A DNA stretch of 64,000 bases from CAYXTW01 sp964452645. GTDB lineage: Bacteria > Zixibacteria > MSB-5A5 > GN15 > PGXB01. The notes beneath the pieces were generated by a model. That model was not told the origin of the DNA and did not search any database. It saw only the letters and a program-made list of their open reading frames with translations. A program made the position numbers and the translations under genes. The stretch's first letter is position 1. Every line of letters begins with the position of its first letter. The stretch is taken from the NCBI GenBank assembly GCA_964452645.1, contig CAYVMO010000005.1, positions 75,660-139,659 on the forward strand, in the 5' to 3' direction. This document shows positions 1-10,300 of the stretch, one piece after another.

Positions 1-56
1 AGGATATTGAAAATCTGAAGCTGTTGCGTTCTCTGATTGATAAGAAAAAAAGTTAA
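1..56 (+). CDS. C-terminal tail of an unidentified protein (partial)
   Basis: An open frame enters from the left edge, reads DIENLKLLRSLIDKKKS from base 3, and stops with TAA at 54-56. Only about 17 residues are visible, so no function can be assigned. The Lys-rich end followed by a gene-free gap of about 105 bases is typical of a real C-terminus, but chance cannot be excluded. Confidence 0.35.
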   Translation, partial: DIENLKLLRSLIDKKKS

Positions 57-93
57 GTTAAAGATTGCGGCTGTCGTCGTATATAAATGGGAT

Positions 94-123
94 TTGGGCT
101 TGCCAAATGAAATGTCGTATAAT
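94..123 (+). promoter_or_regulatory. Possible sigma-70 promoter before ychF
   Basis: A perfect TATAAT at 118-123 lies 18 bases after a weak TTGGGC at 94-99. The predicted transcription start near 130 leaves a short leader before the ATG at 162. The -10 is strong and the -35 is poor. Confidence 0.4.
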
Positions 124-161
124 ACAATACAAACGTATATTTAAACCGGTGAAACGATGAT

Positions 162-1217
162 ATGAAACTGGGAATCATAGGACTGCCACAATCGGGTAAG
201 ACTACTCTTTTTAATGCCGCCTCCGGCCAGGAGGAGCCGGTCGGTGACTATTCAAGGGCCGTTCACCAAGGAATCATAAAAGTGCCCGATGAGCGACTTG
301 ATAATCTGGCGGCCATCGTTAGGCCGAAGAAAGTTACTCATGCCGAAATAGAATTTCTTGATGCCGGGGGTTTTGCCGAGGCGAAAAAGAAATCCAAAGG
401 TGAGCATGATATTGTCCATGACTTGCGGATGATGGATGCGCTGGTTGTTGTCGTCGATGATTTTAATCCCGATGCGACGCCGGAGCAGGATTATCAAAAA
501 GTCCTTAATGAACTGGCCTTTGCCGATCTTGTGTTGCTAGAAAATAATGTCGGCAAATTGGAGCGGACCATAAAACTGACCGGTAAACGTGAGCGGGCCA
601 AAGAGCTTGAAGTTTTAAAGAAATGTCATGAGGCGCTTAATAATGAAACCTTGCTTTTTGATATTGGTTTGTTAGATGATGAAAAGAAAGCAATTGCCAT
701 CTATTCGTTTCTGACTTTAAAACCGCAACTATTGACCTTTAATATATCGGAAAACAAACTGCCGAATCATGCCGAGATATATGACGGCTACGAAAGATAT
801 TGTAAGGCCGGGATTCGGGATATTTCCGTAATCTGCGGTAAGATTGAAATGGAACTGGCTTCGCTATCCGACGAGGACCGGGGGGAATTTTTGAAAGAGC
901 TAAATATCTCCAGTCCGGTGATTGAAAAGTTTATTCAGCGCTCGTATAGTCTGTTGGGTCTTATTTCCTTCTTTACGCTGGGCGAACCGGATTGTCATGC
1001 ATGGACAATAAAAAAGGGAACGACAGCCCGCAAGGCGGCCGGAGAAGTGCATACCGATTTTGAGCGCGGTTTTATTCGGGCGGAAGTTGCTTCATATGAA
1101 GATTACATGCAATACCAAAAATTATCGGAGTTGAAAGCGGCGGCGAAACTTCATGTAGAGGGAAAGGAATATATTGTGCAGGATGGCGACGTTATCCTGT
1201 TTTTGTTTAATGTTTAA
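162..1217 (+). CDS. ychF: YchF/OLA1-family P-loop ATPase
   Basis: This is a cytoplasmic P-loop NTPase of the YchF (OLA1/DUF933) family, translation-associated proteins that usually prefer ATP. Walker A is GLPQSGKT at residues 7-14. The switch region carries FLDAGGF where most members have DIAGLV. The C-terminus is a TGS-like domain with FFTLGE.DCHAWTIKKGTTA and DGDVILFLFNV, the hallmark ending of the family. At 351 residues it is slightly short of the usual 360. The ATG at 162 has a weak GGTGA about 10 bases upstream. It lies 42 bases before lon on the same strand. The family assignment is firm, and the physiological role is known only loosely in any bacterium. Confidence 0.93.
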   Translation: MKLGIIGLPQSGKTTLFNAASGQEEPVGDYSRAVHQGIIKVPDERLDNLAAIVRPKKVTHAEIEFLDAGGFAEAKKKSKGEHDIVHDLRMMDALVVVVDDFNPDATPEQDYQKVLNELAFADLVLLENNVGKLERTIKLTGKRERAKELEVLKKCHEALNNETLLFDIGLLDDEKKAIAIYSFLTLKPQLLTFNISENKLPNHAEIYDGYERYCKAGIRDISVICGKIEMELASLSDEDRGEFLKELNISSPVIEKFIQRSYSLLGLISFFTLGEPDCHAWTIKKGTTARKAAGEVHTDFERGFIRAEVASYEDYMQYQKLSELKAAAKLHVEGKEYIVQDGDVILFLFNV

Positions 1218-1259
1218 TTAATGTGATTACGGCCGATATCTAAGATAGAAGGATGTATT

Positions 1260-3656
1260 TTGGACGAAGTCAGCAGCAAAAAAAATATTGGAAATCACCG
1301 CAGGACACTGGTCGTTCCCGTTTTGCCCGTCAAAGGGATGACGGTCTTTCCGAATCTGGTTGTACCATTAATAGCCAATGAACAAAAACAGGGACGGCTG
1401 ATTGATGAAGCTTTGATGCATGGAAGTACCGTCGGCATCTTTCTTCAGAAGGATCAGTCCAAAGAGGATCCTCGCGCCGGTGATATTTACACCATAGGGA
1501 CATCGGGTAACATATTAAAGATGTTACGTTTCCCGGATGGTACCATTCGCTTTTTGGTGCAGGGTATTTCGCGGATAAAAGTGATAAAATTCCTTAGAGA
1601 TAAACCGTATCTGACTGCCGAGGTGGAACAGATTAAGGATATTATTCTCGATCCGATGCGGACCGAGGCGCTTCAGAGAAATCTTGTCGAACAGTTGAAA
1701 AAAGTTGTCGATTTATCTCCTAATCTTTCGGAGGAGCTTTATATCTCGGCCATAAATCAGAATTCCGCGTCGAAACTGGCCGATTTGATAGCCTCCAACT
1801 TGAGTTTTCCGGATAATGAGAAACAGCAAATCGTCGAAGAAGCCAATGTTTATGTACGGATGGAAAAGTTGTTGATGATTATCAACAAGGAGATCCAGGT
1901 TCTGGATATCTCCAAAAAGATACAGAGTGATGCGCAGTCGGAACTGGGTAAGATGCAGCGGGAGTTTATCCTTCGCGAGCAACTCAAGGCAATCCGGAAA
2001 GAGTTGGGTGAAAAAGACGATCGCGCCGAAATCGATGAATTCGATCAGAAAATAATAGAAGCCAAAATGCCCGAACCGGCCGAGGAAGCCGCGCGCAAAG
2101 AGCTCGACCGTCTTTCGAAAATGAATCCGGCTTCGGCCGAGTATACCGTCTCGCGAACTTATCTGGATTGGCTGGTTACATTGCCGTGGTCGAACTCGAC
2201 GATTGATATTCTGGATATTAAAAAAGCGAAAAAAATTCTGGATGAAGATCATTATGATCTGGATAAAGTCAAAGACCGGATTCTCGAGTATCTTGCGGTA
2301 CGCAAATTAAAAAGTGACGTCAAAGGCCCCATCCTCTGTTTTGTCGGTCCGCCGGGTGTGGGAAAAACGTCGCTGGGGCGTTCGATTGCCCGGGCGATGG
2401 GCCGTAAATTCGAAAGAATATCGCTTGGCGGTATGCGTGATGAGGCCGAAATACGCGGCCATCGAAGGACATACATAGGTGCGTTGCCGGGACGCATTAT
2501 CCAGAGCATCAAACGCGCCGGCTCGAGAAATCCGATTATTATGCTCGATGAAGTTGATAAAATCGGTTCTGATTTCAGGGGGGATCCGTCAAGCGCTTTA
2601 CTGGAAGTCCTCGATCCGGAACAGAATGATACTTTTTCGGATCATTACCTTGAAGTGCGGTTCGACTTGTCGAAAGTAATGTTTATAACGACGGCAAACC
2701 TGCTTGATCCGATTCCGCCGGTACTTCGGGACAGAATGGAAATTATCAGAATTCCCGGCTATACCGATATGGAAAAAGTGGAAATAGCCAAAAGGCATCT
2801 GATTCCCAAACAGTATGATAATCATGGGTTACCGAAAGGCAGATTAAAATTCAAAGATTCGGCGATTTTGGAATTGATTGATGGCTACACGCGCGAGTCG
2901 GGACTTCGCAATCTGGAACGGGAAATCGCTTCGATATGTCGAAAAGTTGCGAGGAAAATTGCCGCCGGGTCACAGCGAAATTATACGGTCGAAAAAGAAG
3001 ATGTGGATAAGTATCTCGGCCCGCATAAATTCACGAAAGAAGTTGTCTCGAGGAGCGGCCAGGTCGGAGTCGTACCGGGTCTGGCCTGGACATCGGTCGG
3101 CGGGGAGATATTATACATCGAAGCGACGGCCATGAAAGGCAAAAGGGAATTGACCCTGACCGGGCACCTCGGCGATGTCATGAAAGAATCCGCTATGGCG
3201 GCGCTGTCCTACGTACGAACTAATCTTGATACACTCGGTATTGATGCCGATTTCTGTGACACTCACGAGATACATATTCATGTACCCTCGGGCGCAACGC
3301 CCAAAGACGGTCCTTCAGCCGGTATCACGATGGCGGTGGCGCTGGCTTCACTGCTGTCCGGTCGTCCGGTAAAACCTCTTCTGGCCATGACCGGCGAGAT
3401 TACGTTACGCGGCGAGGTACTGCCAATCGGCGGTGTTAAAGAAAAGTTGCTGGCGGCTTATCGGGCCGGCGTAAAGACCGTAATTTTGCCGGAGGAAAAC
3501 AAAAAAGACATGTCGGAAGTTCCTCCGGAGATAAAAAAGATTGTCAGGTTTAAATTCGTTTCCGACGTCGGCGAAGTGTTGAAAATGGCTCTTGATAAAA
3601 AAACGAAAGAAAAGAAAAAGACAGCCGGGAAACGAAAATCAGCCGAAAAGAAATAA
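1260..3656 (+). CDS. lon: ATP-dependent protease Lon
   Basis: This is a cytoplasmic AAA+ protease that degrades misfolded and regulatory proteins. It has the LON substrate-binding domain at about residues 15-210, then a helical region, Walker A GPPGVGKTS near 365, Walker B IIMLDEVDKIG, and the C-terminal Ser-Lys peptidase domain. The catalytic dyad is visible as Ser686 in DGPSAG and Lys729 in GGVKEK, 43 residues apart as in E. coli Lon. The length of 798 is normal, with a Lys-rich tail. The start is TTG at 1260, chosen because GAAGGA at 1248-1253 sits six bases upstream and the LON domain begins soon after. nnr follows after two bases, so the two are probably cotranscribed. Confidence 0.97.
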   Translation: MDEVSSKKNIGNHRRTLVVPVLPVKGMTVFPNLVVPLIANEQKQGRLIDEALMHGSTVGIFLQKDQSKEDPRAGDIYTIGTSGNILKMLRFPDGTIRFLVQGISRIKVIKFLRDKPYLTAEVEQIKDIILDPMRTEALQRNLVEQLKKVVDLSPNLSEELYISAINQNSASKLADLIASNLSFPDNEKQQIVEEANVYVRMEKLLMIINKEIQVLDISKKIQSDAQSELGKMQREFILREQLKAIRKELGEKDDRAEIDEFDQKIIEAKMPEPAEEAARKELDRLSKMNPASAEYTVSRTYLDWLVTLPWSNSTIDILDIKKAKKILDEDHYDLDKVKDRILEYLAVRKLKSDVKGPILCFVGPPGVGKTSLGRSIARAMGRKFERISLGGMRDEAEIRGHRRTYIGALPGRIIQSIKRAGSRNPIIMLDEVDKIGSDFRGDPSSALLEVLDPEQNDTFSDHYLEVRFDLSKVMFITTANLLDPIPPVLRDRMEIIRIPGYTDMEKVEIAKRHLIPKQYDNHGLPKGRLKFKDSAILELIDGYTRESGLRNLEREIASICRKVARKIAAGSQRNYTVEKEDVDKYLGPHKFTKEVVSRSGQVGVVPGLAWTSVGGEILYIEATAMKGKRELTLTGHLGDVMKESAMAALSYVRTNLDTLGIDADFCDTHEIHIHVPSGATPKDGPSAGITMAVALASLLSGRPVKPLLAMTGEITLRGEVLPIGGVKEKLLAAYRAGVKTVILPEENKKDMSEVPPEIKKIVRFKFVSDVGEVLKMALDKKTKEKKKTAGKRKSAEKK

Positions 3657-3658
3657 GC

Positions 3659-5212
3659 ATGAAGCTTGTCACCGCTGAGATAATGCGTGCCATTGACGGC
3701 GAAGCAATCAACAATCGGGGCATCCCCGGGCCGGAATTGATGGAAAACGCCGGGCGAGGAATCGCCGAACGTATTCGCGATCAGATTCTCGATGATCCTC
3801 ACGGCAAAAAGATTGTGGTCTTTTGCGGAAAGGGTAACAATGGCGGTGACGGATTTGTTGTCGGGCGGTATTTATTTCAATGGGGTGCGCAGGTAGTGAT
3901 TTATTATCCGGCGCCGACGGATAAGCTTTCGGATGATGCCCGGTTAAATTTCGACCGTGCGACCGAATTAAATATCGCTATAAATCCCATCGAATCTATC
4001 GGGCAGCTTCCGCAGACTATCGAAGCCGATTACATAATCGATGCTATTTTCGGAACCGGTTTTTCCGGGGCCCCACGCGGTTTGTTGAATGAATTTATCG
4101 AATATATCAATCGGCAGGGAATTCCTGCCATCGCCGTCGATTGTCCTTCGGGATTAAATGTTGATACGGGTAATCATGAAGGTGCTGTTATCGACGCGGA
4201 GTATACATACACGCTGGCGCAACCGAAAATCGGGATGTACTATTCGCCGGGGCGAGAGGTATCCGGTATCACTGAGGTCGTTCCGATCGGTATCCCCGAC
4301 GAAATTATCGTGCAATTTGACATTAAAGAAAATCTGATTACGCCGGAACTGATCGAATCGCTTCTGCCATTGAGAAAGCCGGACGGACATAAAGGTGATT
4401 TCGGCAAGCTGTTCATACTGGCCGGATCGACCGGCTTGACCGGCGCGGCGACGCTGGCGGCCAACGCCGCGGCGCGAAGCGGACTGGGACTGGTAACGGT
4501 CGGTTGTCCGCGCTCGTTGAATCCGATTCTTGAGATGAAATTAACGGAAGCCATGACATATCCACTTCCCGATGTTGCTAAAAAAGGCGCCCTGGCCAAA
4601 CGCGGTCTGGGCGAAGTGCGAAAAAAAATAAAAGAAAATGATGCGGTGATTATCGGTCCCGGAATCGGGCGACATTTTGAAACCCGTGATTTAATACACA
4701 GGTTGGTCGGTTCGCTGGATAAACCGGCTATAATCGATGCCGACGGTTTGAATGCTTTTGAAAAAGACCGCGATGCATTGATGTCCGAGCATACAAAATT
4801 CGTTCTGACCCCGCATCCGGGCGAGTTCCGGCGGTTGATCGATGAAGATATTCCCGAAAATATGTATGAACGTTTTAATCTTATTCGGAATTATGCTCAT
4901 AAGTACAATTCTGTGATTGTTTATAAATCTTCGCCGAGCGTGATAGTCGATCCGATGGAGCAATTGTTTCTAAATCCGACCGGCAATAACGGCATGGCGA
5001 CCGGCGGAACCGGCGATGTTCTTTCGGGGATTATCGGGTCATTTCTGGCGCAGGGGGTCAGTCCGCTGGGCAGCGCCCTGTGCGGCGTTTATATTCATGG
5101 TCTCTGCGGCGACATCGCCGCCGCCGATTATGGTGAACGAGCAATGATCGCCGGTGACCTGATAGATTTTCTTCCCGAAGCTTTCAGATTGATTGAATCT
5201 TTTACGGAATAA
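3659..5212 (+). CDS. nnr: Bifunctional NAD(P)H-hydrate repair enzyme Nnr
   Basis: This is a metabolite-repair enzyme that converts the damaged hydrates NADHX and NADPHX back to NADH and NADPH. The N-terminal half is the YjeF_N epimerase, with FCGKGNNGGDGFVVGRYL near residues 57-74. The C-terminal half is the ADP/ATP-dependent dehydratase (YjeF_C, ribokinase-like fold), with LTPHPGEFRRL near 390 and GGTGDVLSGIIGSFLAQG near 450. The 517 residues match the fused bacterial form. The start ATG overlaps nothing and follows the lon stop by two bases, so translation is probably coupled. The gene converges on the next reverse-strand gene with a six-base gap. Confidence 0.95.
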   Translation: MKLVTAEIMRAIDGEAINNRGIPGPELMENAGRGIAERIRDQILDDPHGKKIVVFCGKGNNGGDGFVVGRYLFQWGAQVVIYYPAPTDKLSDDARLNFDRATELNIAINPIESIGQLPQTIEADYIIDAIFGTGFSGAPRGLLNEFIEYINRQGIPAIAVDCPSGLNVDTGNHEGAVIDAEYTYTLAQPKIGMYYSPGREVSGITEVVPIGIPDEIIVQFDIKENLITPELIESLLPLRKPDGHKGDFGKLFILAGSTGLTGAATLAANAAARSGLGLVTVGCPRSLNPILEMKLTEAMTYPLPDVAKKGALAKRGLGEVRKKIKENDAVIIGPGIGRHFETRDLIHRLVGSLDKPAIIDADGLNAFEKDRDALMSEHTKFVLTPHPGEFRRLIDEDIPENMYERFNLIRNYAHKYNSVIVYKSSPSVIVDPMEQLFLNPTGNNGMATGGTGDVLSGIIGSFLAQGVSPLGSALCGVYIHGLCGDIAAADYGERAMIAGDLIDFLPEAFRLIESFTE

Positions 5213-5218
5213 TAAATT

Positions 5219-6208
5219 CTAAAACGCCAGGCCGACCCGGACGCCCAATGTGAACTGCATACTGGTAAATTTATGCGGGATATTTTCGGAGACGTCACCC
5301 GTATCATCATAATTTTCCGAAATCGGATCATCGCCATACCATCTTTGTGTCTGGGTGGTCGATACACCTAATATGCTAAAATCAGCGCTCGTACCAATAA
5401 AAGGCCGTAATCCCGGATTATTGTGATTAAGCACTAAATTAAATTCAACCGATGAATAAAAGCCGGGTCCGGTTCCGGAAGCATCTGAAATTTTATTTCG
5501 GAGAATGTGATCGTCAACGTCTGAAGCAAAGATATGCATGTAACTGACGAATAATTCGAATTTAGCCTGAGGATTGAATTGTACATCGTACAAAATACCG
5601 ACTGACGGCTGATGGTAAATTGCTTTATAGTCCAGAGCATGAACGGTCGAGTCGATATTGTGACGTGGCGGCGGAGAAAATCTTAGATCATGTTGCCATC
5701 CCCTGACGTTGATAATATTTTGGACAATTCTTTGGTACCTGTAACCGATCACAGCATAAGTAACCCCTTTTTCCCATCCATAGATGCGCCGCCCCACCTG
5801 AATGGCTATCATGTCATAATCAAACTTGACATCCGATTCGGTATAACTCCATTGGAAACCGGCCCCGCCAAGAGGCGTGATCCAGTCCTCATCCGTCATA
5901 ACACTCCAGGGATCATTTAAATTCCTCGAATAAGCGGCATTAGCAAACCACTCCCGGCGGCCGGAAATATCGGAGTACATTTCCATCTCAATTCCGCCAT
6001 ACATGGCGTTCAGCGGGAACTTGAGCTCGCTCTTGGCGGTACCCACTATGGCGCCGGTAGAATCGGCGAGATAGACATTATCCATGGTATAAGTCGTATG
6101 TCCAGAACCAAAATTAAATACCGGTGCGAAAGAAAAATGGATGCCGTCTTCTGCCATCAGCGGCTGACAGATAAACAACATAAGAATTATTATGCAACCC
6201 AGTTTCAT
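5219..6208 (-). CDS. Secreted outer-membrane beta-barrel-like protein
   Basis: This is a protein of about 329 residues with a clear Sec signal peptide, MKLGCIIILMLFICQPLMA, cleaved before EDG. The rest is rich in alternating aromatic and polar strands (YGGIEMEMYSDI, VTYAVIGYRYQRI, FTSMQFTLGVRVGLAF) and ends in an aromatic residue, as outer-membrane barrels do. I chose the internal ATG at 6208 over the more upstream one because GGAAGG lies just before it and the signal peptide begins there. No specific family is recognised. Export to the outer membrane is inferred from composition only. It ends six bases from nnr, tail to tail. Confidence 0.75.
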   Translation of the reverse strand: MKLGCIIILMLFICQPLMAEDGIHFSFAPVFNFGSGHTTYTMDNVYLADSTGAIVGTAKSELKFPLNAMYGGIEMEMYSDISGRREWFANAAYSRNLNDPWSVMTDEDWITPLGGAGFQWSYTESDVKFDYDMIAIQVGRRIYGWEKGVTYAVIGYRYQRIVQNIINVRGWQHDLRFSPPPRHNIDSTVHALDYKAIYHQPSVGILYDVQFNPQAKFELFVSYMHIFASDVDDHILRNKISDASGTGPGFYSSVEFNLVLNHNNPGLRPFIGTSADFSILGVSTTQTQRWYGDDPISENYDDTGDVSENIPHKFTSMQFTLGVRVGLAF

Positions 6209-6289
6209 ACACGGCCTTCCCGTGAAAATATTTCGAACAATATACATATTCAACGGCCGTATGCAATTAAAAAGTATTACATTATCCTT

Positions 6290-6952
6290 TCACGCCTGAA
6301 TAATATCAGGCAATTCCGACAAATTCGTAATTTTGTAATCGGCATCGTGTTTGAATTTGCCCCTGCGGTTTATCAGGATCGACTTGATTTTCGCCCGGCG
6401 CGCTGTCTCCATATCGACACGATTATCGCCGACAAAAAATATTTCCGAATAAGGCTCGTGGCAATGTTTAAGGACTTCCTTGACCATTTTTTTATGCGGT
6501 TTGTAAGCCCCGACATTACTTGATATAATCAAATCATAAAAGTAATCATAAATGCCGAACATCTTTAATTGCTCAACAAGGACGTCGGCGTCGGCATCGC
6601 TGCAGATAATCATCTTGATATTTCGCTCTTTCAATTCTTGCAGTGTCGGAATGGTGTCATCAAAGAGCGAAGCGTCCCGGAGGTGATTGAGGCGATAATA
6701 TTTTTCGGATTCAGCGCTTAAATCGGGGAGATTGAATTTTTCCGCCGCCATTTTAACGGTGATGGCAATGATTTCTCTGATAGTGTAAAAGCGCTCGATA
6801 TTTTCGTTTTCATAGTACAGCATGAAACTGTCGACTAAGTACCTGAATATTTCATTCTTCCGTTCGGGGTCGAGCGTTTCGGCGAAAAATGTCAGGGTCG
6901 ATTTGGTGGTGACAATCGTCCCGCCGACATCGAAGAATATGGTGTGAGCCAT
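6290..6952 (-). CDS. HAD-superfamily hydrolase, motif I variant
   Basis: This is a 220-residue haloacid-dehalogenase fold protein, probably a small-molecule phosphatase-like enzyme. Motif I reads FFDVGGTIV at residues 6-14, so the nucleophile Asp8 is present, but the second acidic residue of the usual DxDGT is Gly. Motif II is IICSDAD, motif III has Lys in GAYKPHKK, and motif IV is FFVGDNRVDM. The helical cap lies between motifs I and II. Loss of the second Asp is known in some HAD branches and may mean non-phosphatase chemistry or weak activity. It starts nine bases after arsC ends on the same strand, suggesting one transcript. Confidence 0.85.
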   Translation of the reverse strand: MAHTIFFDVGGTIVTTKSTLTFFAETLDPERKNEIFRYLVDSFMLYYENENIERFYTIREIIAITVKMAAEKFNLPDLSAESEKYYRLNHLRDASLFDDTIPTLQELKERNIKMIICSDADADVLVEQLKMFGIYDYFYDLIISSNVGAYKPHKKMVKEVLKHCHEPYSEIFFVGDNRVDMETARRAKIKSILINRRGKFKHDADYKITNLSELPDIIQA

Positions 6953-6961
6953 ACCGCGAGG

Positions 6962-7381
6962 TCAGCCTTCGTTGATATCCTGGAAAAGCTGCCGGACTCT
7001 GAATTTTATTTCGTCACGGATTCTGGCGAATCCAATCCTGCGTGTCTCTTCAGAGGGGTATAGTCTATCCGGATTTTCAATATCCCAGTGACAATGAATC
7101 TTGTCGGGCGGAATCACCGGGCAATTGTCGCGCGCCGAGTTGCATAAAGTGATAACATAATCGGCCCATTGGATCATTTCCCCTGTGAGTAAATCGGATG
7201 TGTGTTCCGAGATATCTATTCCGGCTTCATTCATAATTCTGATTGTCATCGGAAGAACGCCGACAGGAGCTGTGCCCGCCGATTTGATTTCGAATTTCCC
7301 GTTGGAAAGCGTTCGGCCGAATCCTTCGGCCATCTGAGAGCGGCACGAATTCCCGGTACATACAAAAAGGATGTTTTTCAT
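6962..7381 (-). CDS. arsC: Thioredoxin-coupled arsenate reductase ArsC
   Basis: This is a low-molecular-weight phosphatase-fold arsenate reductase that reduces As(V) to As(III). The phosphate loop is CTGNSCRS, with Cys8, Cys13 and Arg14. The redox cysteines Cys80 and Cys87 in LCNSARDNCP have the seven-residue spacing of the thioredoxin-linked type (Cys82 and Cys89 in the pI258 enzyme), so the class is well supported. The length of 139 is usual. No arsenite pump or ArsR lies next to it. It sits between secA and a HAD hydrolase. A general low-molecular-weight protein tyrosine phosphatase is the less likely alternative because of the extra cysteine pair. Confidence 0.92.
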   Translation of the reverse strand: MKNILFVCTGNSCRSQMAEGFGRTLSNGKFEIKSAGTAPVGVLPMTIRIMNEAGIDISEHTSDLLTGEMIQWADYVITLCNSARDNCPVIPPDKIHCHWDIENPDRLYPSEETRRIGFARIRDEIKFRVRQLFQDINEG

Positions 7382-7391
7382 GGGTTATTTT

Positions 7392-10300
7392 TTATGATTG
7401 ATTCGCTCCGTGGCATTTTTTGTACTTTTTGCCGCTGCCACAGGGGCACGGGTCGTTGCGGCCGATCTTTTCCCCCTGACGTTTAAATGGTTTGGCTTTG
7501 CCGCGTTCGGCGGCGGCCGCCATCGGATTGGCTTCCTCGCTTTGCGTCGCGGAGCCGAAACCCATCCCGACCGATTCCTGATGCGACGCTACGACGTTGC
7601 CATGCTGCGCCTCGCGGCGCCGCTCCTCGCGTGATTTTTCGGGCATGTTCACCTGAAGCTTGAAGACCATGCTGACGATATCTTTGTCGATAACGTCGAT
7701 TAAATCGCTGAATATTCGAAATGATTCGCGCTTGTATTCGACCAGGGGGTCGCGCTGACCGTACGCCCGCAGTCCGATGCCGGTCTTAAGCTGATCCATC
7801 TCGTACATATGATCACGCCAGTGGCGATCGATCGTCATCAGAACGGCAAACCTCTCCAGCCTGCGCATGATTTCGTCGCCGTACGCTCTTTCTTTCTGAC
7901 CGTAGAAAGTCATCACCGCCTTTTGTACCTGCTCAAACAATTTTTCGCGGCTCAGATCAGGAATATCCTCCTTTTTGAAATCAATATTCAATAGATAAAT
8001 ATTCCTGGCCTCTTCGGCGAATTCCTGCAAGCTCCAGTTTTCGGGATATACTTTTACCGGACAGTACTGGTCGATTAATCGTTCCAGGACCGAATCGATC
8101 AGTTCGATGACCTCATCCTTGATCGATTCCCGCTCCAGTGCGGCCAGACGCCGGTCGTAAATGACTTCGCGCTGGGCATTCATGACGTCGTCATATTCGA
8201 GTGTATGTTTGCGGATGGAGAAGTTTTGCATCTCGACCCGTTTCTGCGCCCGCTCAATCGCTCTGGTGACCATCTTGTGCGTGATGACTTCGCCTTCCTC
8301 AACACCCAATCGATCCATGATACGTCCCAGACGGTCGGAGCCGAAAAGCCGCATCAGGTCGTCTTCGAGTGAAAGATAAAAACTTGACGAGCCAGGGTCA
8401 CCCTGCCGCCCGGAACGGCCGCGTAACTGGCGATCGATGCGCCGCGATTCATGCCGTTCGGTCCCGATAATGTGCAAACCGCAGGGAACGTTGTCGAGGC
8501 AGTCGAGTTCGTCGATAAAGGGGCAGATTTCTTCATCCAGCCGGGGATCCTTCAGAGCGCAGTTGGGATGTTTAACAATGGCTTTGCCGAGTTTGATATC
8601 GGTTCCACGGCCGGCCATATTGGTGGCGATGGTAACGGCGTGCGGTTGTCCCGCCCTGGCTACGATTTCAGCTTCCTGCTGATGATGTTTGGCATTGAGA
8701 ACATTATGCGGAATCCCTTTGCGCTTGAGCATCCGTGACAGCGTTTCGGAAACCTCGACCGAGATAGTACCCACCAGCACCGGGCGGCTCGAATTGTAAC
8801 ATTCGATTATTTGGTCGATGATGGCGTTGTATTTTTCCCGGCGCGTCCTATAAATAACGTCTTCGCTATCGATTCTCCGCACCGGCTCATTGGTGGGGAT
8901 ACAGACAACGTCAAGTTTGTAAATATCCCACAATTCCTGCGCTTCGGTTTCGGCGGTACCGGTCATACCGGCCAGCTTGTCGTACATCCGGAAATAGTTC
9001 TGCAAGGTGATAGTTGCCAGCGTTTGTGATTCACCCTCGATTTTGACCTTTTCCTTGGCTTCGATAGCCTGATGCAAGCCGTCCGAATACCGTCGTCCCG
9101 GCATCAAGCGGCCGGTGAACTCATCGACAATCATAATTTTATCGTCCTGCACGACATACTCGACGTCCTTTTCGAAAAGAGTATAGGCCCGCAGAAGCTG
9201 GCTGATGGAATGGACCTTTTCGGAGCGCTCGGAATGTACCTGATAAAGCTCGTCGATTTTTTTGGTTTTTTCCTCGGGCGGCAGCGTGCTGTCACCTTCG
9301 ATTTCGGACATCGCTTCGGTGATATCGGGAATTTCAAAAAGTTCCTGCTCCGCTTTAGAAAACTGAGCCCGCCCATTGTCGGTCAGATTGATAGTATTTT
9401 CTTTTTCACTGATGACGTAGTACAGGGTTTCGTCGACAAGATGCGACTTCTTATCCCGGAGATAATCGGATTCGACTCTGTTGATCAGACTTATAATTCC
9501 CGGTTCCTTTGACAACTTCAGATACTTTTTATTCTTCGGGGCACCGCGGCTGGCTGACAGCAGGAGTTCTCCGGCCTGGTATTCGTCGTCATGATTGCCG
9601 GTCTGGAGGAGTTTTTCCGCCTGCGCGATTTTTTCATTTATGAGATTGGTCTGTTTACGTACCAAGGTGCTGACGGTCGGCCGCATCTCGGCAAACCTTT
9701 CGTGAATGGTACTTTTAACCGGACCGGATATAATCAATGGGGTTCGCGCTTCATCGATAAGGACCGAATCGACCTCGTCGACGATAGCATAGTTATATCC
9801 GCGATGCACGCGTTCCTCGGCCGTCTGGGCCATGTTATCGCGGAGATAATCAAAACCGAATTCGTTGTTGGTACCGTAAGTAATGTCCTTCTGATATTCC
9901 ACTTTGCGTTCGGCACTGTCCATCTCATTCTGGATACATCCCACCGTTAGACCGAGATATTTGAAAATCATCCCCATCCATTCGCTGTCACGTTTGGCCA
10001 GGTAATCGTTGACGGTTACGATATGCACTCCCTTGCCGGAGAGAGCGTTAAGATAGGTCGGGAGCGTTGCCACCAGAGTTTTACCCTCACCCGTGGCCAT
10101 CTCGGCGATTTTCCCCTGATACAAAACGACGCCGCCCATCAACTGGACATCGTAGGGGACCATGTTCCATTCGGTTTCGATGCCGACCACGTCCCAGATC
10201 GTGCCCACCAGACGCCGACAGGCATCTTTGACCACGGCGAATGCTTCGGGAAGCACATCATCGAGCGTTTCACCCTCGCCCAGCCGTTTCCGGAATTCGT

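Noticed and set aside
9072..9512. Forward frame of 146 codons inside secA
   Set aside because: Shadow of the secA insertion region, with no independent coding signs.
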